Below are positions 22,463 to 23,963 of a DNA stretch of 23,963 nt, piece after piece (within the stretch, counting starts at the first letter, position 1; every line of letters starts with the position of its first letter). Position numbers and translations under genes: made by a program. The notes under the pieces were generated by a model. That model was not told where the DNA came from. It saw nothing but the letters and a program-made list of their open reading frames with translations, and made no database searches. The stretch spans positions 1 through 23,963 of the forward strand of contig CAMPAX010000009.1 of assembly GCA_946633495.1 (NCBI GenBank), written 5' to 3'. This stretch comes from an uncultured Lachnospiraceae bacterium. GTDB lineage: Bacteria > Bacillota > Clostridia > Lachnospirales > Lachnospiraceae.

Positions 22463-23104
22463 ATGACAATACATGCGGATCAATTATATAAATGCACGAA
22501 GACAGTAGACGGAGTTGAGAAGTATATGCTCCGCCCCATATCCTTTGAGGTCGGAGCGGGGGAGCATGTTCTGGTGACCGGTGCGTCCGGAAGCGGTAAG
22601 ACCACGCTGCTTTCACTCATCGCAGGGCTTTCCGAACCGACCGGAGGGACGGTGACTCTGACCGGTGAGGAGGGTGATCCGGAAAATACAGGAGTTTGTT
22701 CCATGTTATTTCAGGAGAACCGTCTGCTGCCGGAACTCTCCGCAGTGCGGAATATTCAGGTGGTCCTTCCGAAGCATTATGCAGGAAGAGGAAATGAGAG
22801 CCGGGAACCGTTGGAAAAAGTGATCCGGGATCATTTGGGGCGGCTTCTGCCCGGAGTTTCCCGGGATAAGCCGGCAGCGGAGCTTTCCGGAGGAGAAAAA
22901 CGCCGTGTGGCTTTGGTACGGGCGGTTTTGGCACCCGGAGAGGTGCTGCTTCTGGATGAACCCTTTACCGGGCTGGATGATGCATCCATCCGAAATGTAA
23001 AGGAGTATATCAGGCAGGAGACAGAGGGAAGAACCGTGCTGCTTACGGATCACGAAGGGGTCCATTTTCCTGATTGGAGAAAGATTCATGTGGAGGCCGG
23101 GTAA
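22463..23104 (+). CDS. ABC importer ATP-binding protein
   Basis: 213 residues with all ABC ATPase motifs: Walker A GASGSGKTT (40-48, Lys46), Q-loop MLFQENRLLP, signature LSGGEKRRVALVRA, Walker B VLLLDEPFTGLDDAS with the catalytic Glu, and H-loop LLTDHEG. It powers the permease at 21680-22402 from the cytoplasmic side. It is some 30-40 residues shorter than typical SsuB/TauB proteins, the signature-to-end part being complete, so the shortening lies in the N-terminal and helical regions. AAGGA lies eight bases before the ATG. The next gene, a hydrogenase, begins 54 bases later on the same strand with no terminator visible. Confidence 0.93.
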   Translation: MTIHADQLYKCTKTVDGVEKYMLRPISFEVGAGEHVLVTGASGSGKTTLLSLIAGLSEPTGGTVTLTGEEGDPENTGVCSMLFQENRLLPELSAVRNIQVVLPKHYAGRGNESREPLEKVIRDHLGRLLPGVSRDKPAAELSGGEKRRVALVRAVLAPGEVLLLDEPFTGLDDASIRNVKEYIRQETEGRTVLLTDHEGVHFPDWRKIHVEAG

Positions 23105-23158
23105 AACCGTCGCTGCGGAACCGATTGACGTGAACAGAACTGAACAGAAAGGCAGAAT

Positions 23159-23963
23159 ATGATCACAAACGATGTAGGAATTGTCAGCTTAAAACATAAG
23201 ATCCTGGAGGAGGTTGCCCGTCTTGCGTGGGAAGATAACCTGACGGAAGAGACAAAGGATGCGCTGGTCTATCGGCTGATCCCCGGACCCTATGCGCATT
23301 ATCGGTGCTGCATCTATAAAGAACGGGAGATCGTACGGCAGCGGATCCGGCTGGCTGAGGGGCTCTGTCCTACGGCAGACCCGGAATATCAGTCGGACAA
23401 CGTGATCCAGGTGATCCGTCCGGCCTGCGAGGAGTGCCCCATTTCCTCTTATACCGTGACAGACAACTGCCGGCTCTGTGTGGGAAAGCCTTGCCAGAAT
23501 TCCTGTAATTTCGGCGCGATCTCCATCGGACATCACCGGTCCCATATCGATCCGTCCAAATGTAAGGAGTGCGGAAAATGTGCCGAGGCTTGTCCTTATT
23601 CTGCCATCGCCCATCTGGAGCGCCCCTGCAAGAAAGCCTGCCCATCCGGAGCCATCACCTATGACGAGTACGGCATCTGCAGGATCGATGAATCAAAATG
23701 TGTCCAGTGCGGTCACTGCATTCATGCGTGTCCTTTTGGAGCTATTTCCGCAAAATCATATTTGGTTGACATAATCCGCGAAATCAAGGCGGGGAAAAAG
23801 GTGATCGCCATGTGCGCTCCGGCCACGGAAGGCCAGTTCGGAGCGGATATCTCCATGGCATCCGTTCGTGCGGCTCTGCAGAAGCTGGGCTTTGACGATA
23901 TGGTGGAAGTAGGCCTGGGCGGAGACATGACGGCGGCTTATGAATCCAAAGAGTGGGCGGAGG
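23159..23963 (+). CDS. Monomeric [FeFe] hydrogenase, group B type, N-terminal part (3' end outside window)
   Basis: The frame is open from the ATG at 23159 (ribosome site AAAGG upstream) to the window edge, giving 268 residues. The start, LKHKILEEVARLAWE then RLIPGPYAHYRCCIYKERE, is typical of group B (B1-type) [FeFe] hydrogenases. The cysteine clusters follow in order: CEECP...TDNCRLCVGKPCQNSC, CKECGKCAEACPY, CKKACP, and CVQCGHCIHACPF, which ligate several [4Fe-4S] clusters. The last part, MCAPATEGQFG, starts the H-cluster domain; the remaining catalytic cysteine motifs lie outside. These cytoplasmic enzymes exchange electrons between ferredoxin-like carriers and H2 in fermenting clostridia; the physiological direction of group B is not settled. 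It is on the same strand as the ABC importer, 54 bases away. Confidence 0.9.
   Translation, partial: MITNDVGIVSLKHKILEEVARLAWEDNLTEETKDALVYRLIPGPYAHYRCCIYKEREIVRQRIRLAEGLCPTADPEYQSDNVIQVIRPACEECPISSYTVTDNCRLCVGKPCQNSCNFGAISIGHHRSHIDPSKCKECGKCAEACPYSAIAHLERPCKKACPSGAITYDEYGICRIDESKCVQCGHCIHACPFGAISAKSYLVDIIREIKAGKKVIAMCAPATEGQFGADISMASVRAALQKLGFDDMVEVGLGGDMTAAYESKEWAE

Overview
The window looks like a piece of a Gram-positive, anaerobic Clostridia chromosome, most plausibly Lachnospiraceae or a close relative. The reasons are strong AGGAGG-type ribosome sites, near-consensus sigma-A promoters with 17-bp spacers, YG-type cell-wall-binding repeat proteins, a SpoIIAA-like STAS protein, a DegV protein, a LytTR/DUF3021 pair and a group B-type [FeFe] hydrogenase. 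Base composition is moderate (roughly half G+C by eye). No tRNA, rRNA, CRISPR array, integrase or transposase gene was seen. The species cannot be named from this sequence alone.

Layout. 1-164: tail of a cell-wall-binding repeat protein. 303-1670 (minus): NCS2 purine permease with its own promoter and terminator. 1834-1998: a 165-bp imperfect palindrome that looks like a MITE or extragenic palindromic element. Directly beside it is a promoter for an unrecognised 652-residue protein with a coiled coil and two C-terminal membrane helices (2067-4025). 4204-4500: lone STAS anti-anti-sigma-type protein. 4701-8055: family II Mn-dependent inorganic pyrophosphatase with CBS and DRTGG insert, then DegV and a single-pass membrane protein. 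8292-9692: sodium:solute symporter. 9819-10838: secreted protein with ten cell-wall-binding repeats. 10987-12005 (minus): LytTR regulator and DUF3021 membrane protein. 12330-13917: VTC-type polyphosphate polymerase and DUF4956 membrane protein. 14173-18843: an A-T-C nonribosomal-peptide-synthetase-like protein and a carboxylesterase with a C-terminal membrane helix, bounded by its own promoter and terminator. 19000-20187 (minus): CPA2 cation/proton antiporter. 20469-23104: lipoprotein, permease and ATPase of a NitT/TauT-type ABC importer. 23159-end: N-terminal part of a monomeric [FeFe] hydrogenase.

How the genes may work together. Several are linked through pyrophosphate or polyphosphate chemistry (pyrophosphatase, polyphosphate polymerase, a PPi-releasing adenylation enzyme), but they are separate transcription units and this may be coincidence. 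The best candidate for an undescribed system is the two-gene A-T-C plus carboxylesterase unit. Its adenylation domain seems to lack the aspartate that normally holds an amino-acid substrate, it ends in a condensation domain with no release domain, and its only partner is a probably membrane-tethered esterase.

Non-coding structure is rich. There are two related TTTTGACCC palindromes (184-222 and 8065-8133), a GTCATTCTGAGCGAAGCG-type repeat at two loci, and at 18855-18962 three units of that repeat arranged so that the middle unit can pair with either neighbour, giving one terminator per strand between convergent genes. A palindrome covers the LytTR promoter, and a tight hairpin abuts the DUF3021 ribosome site.
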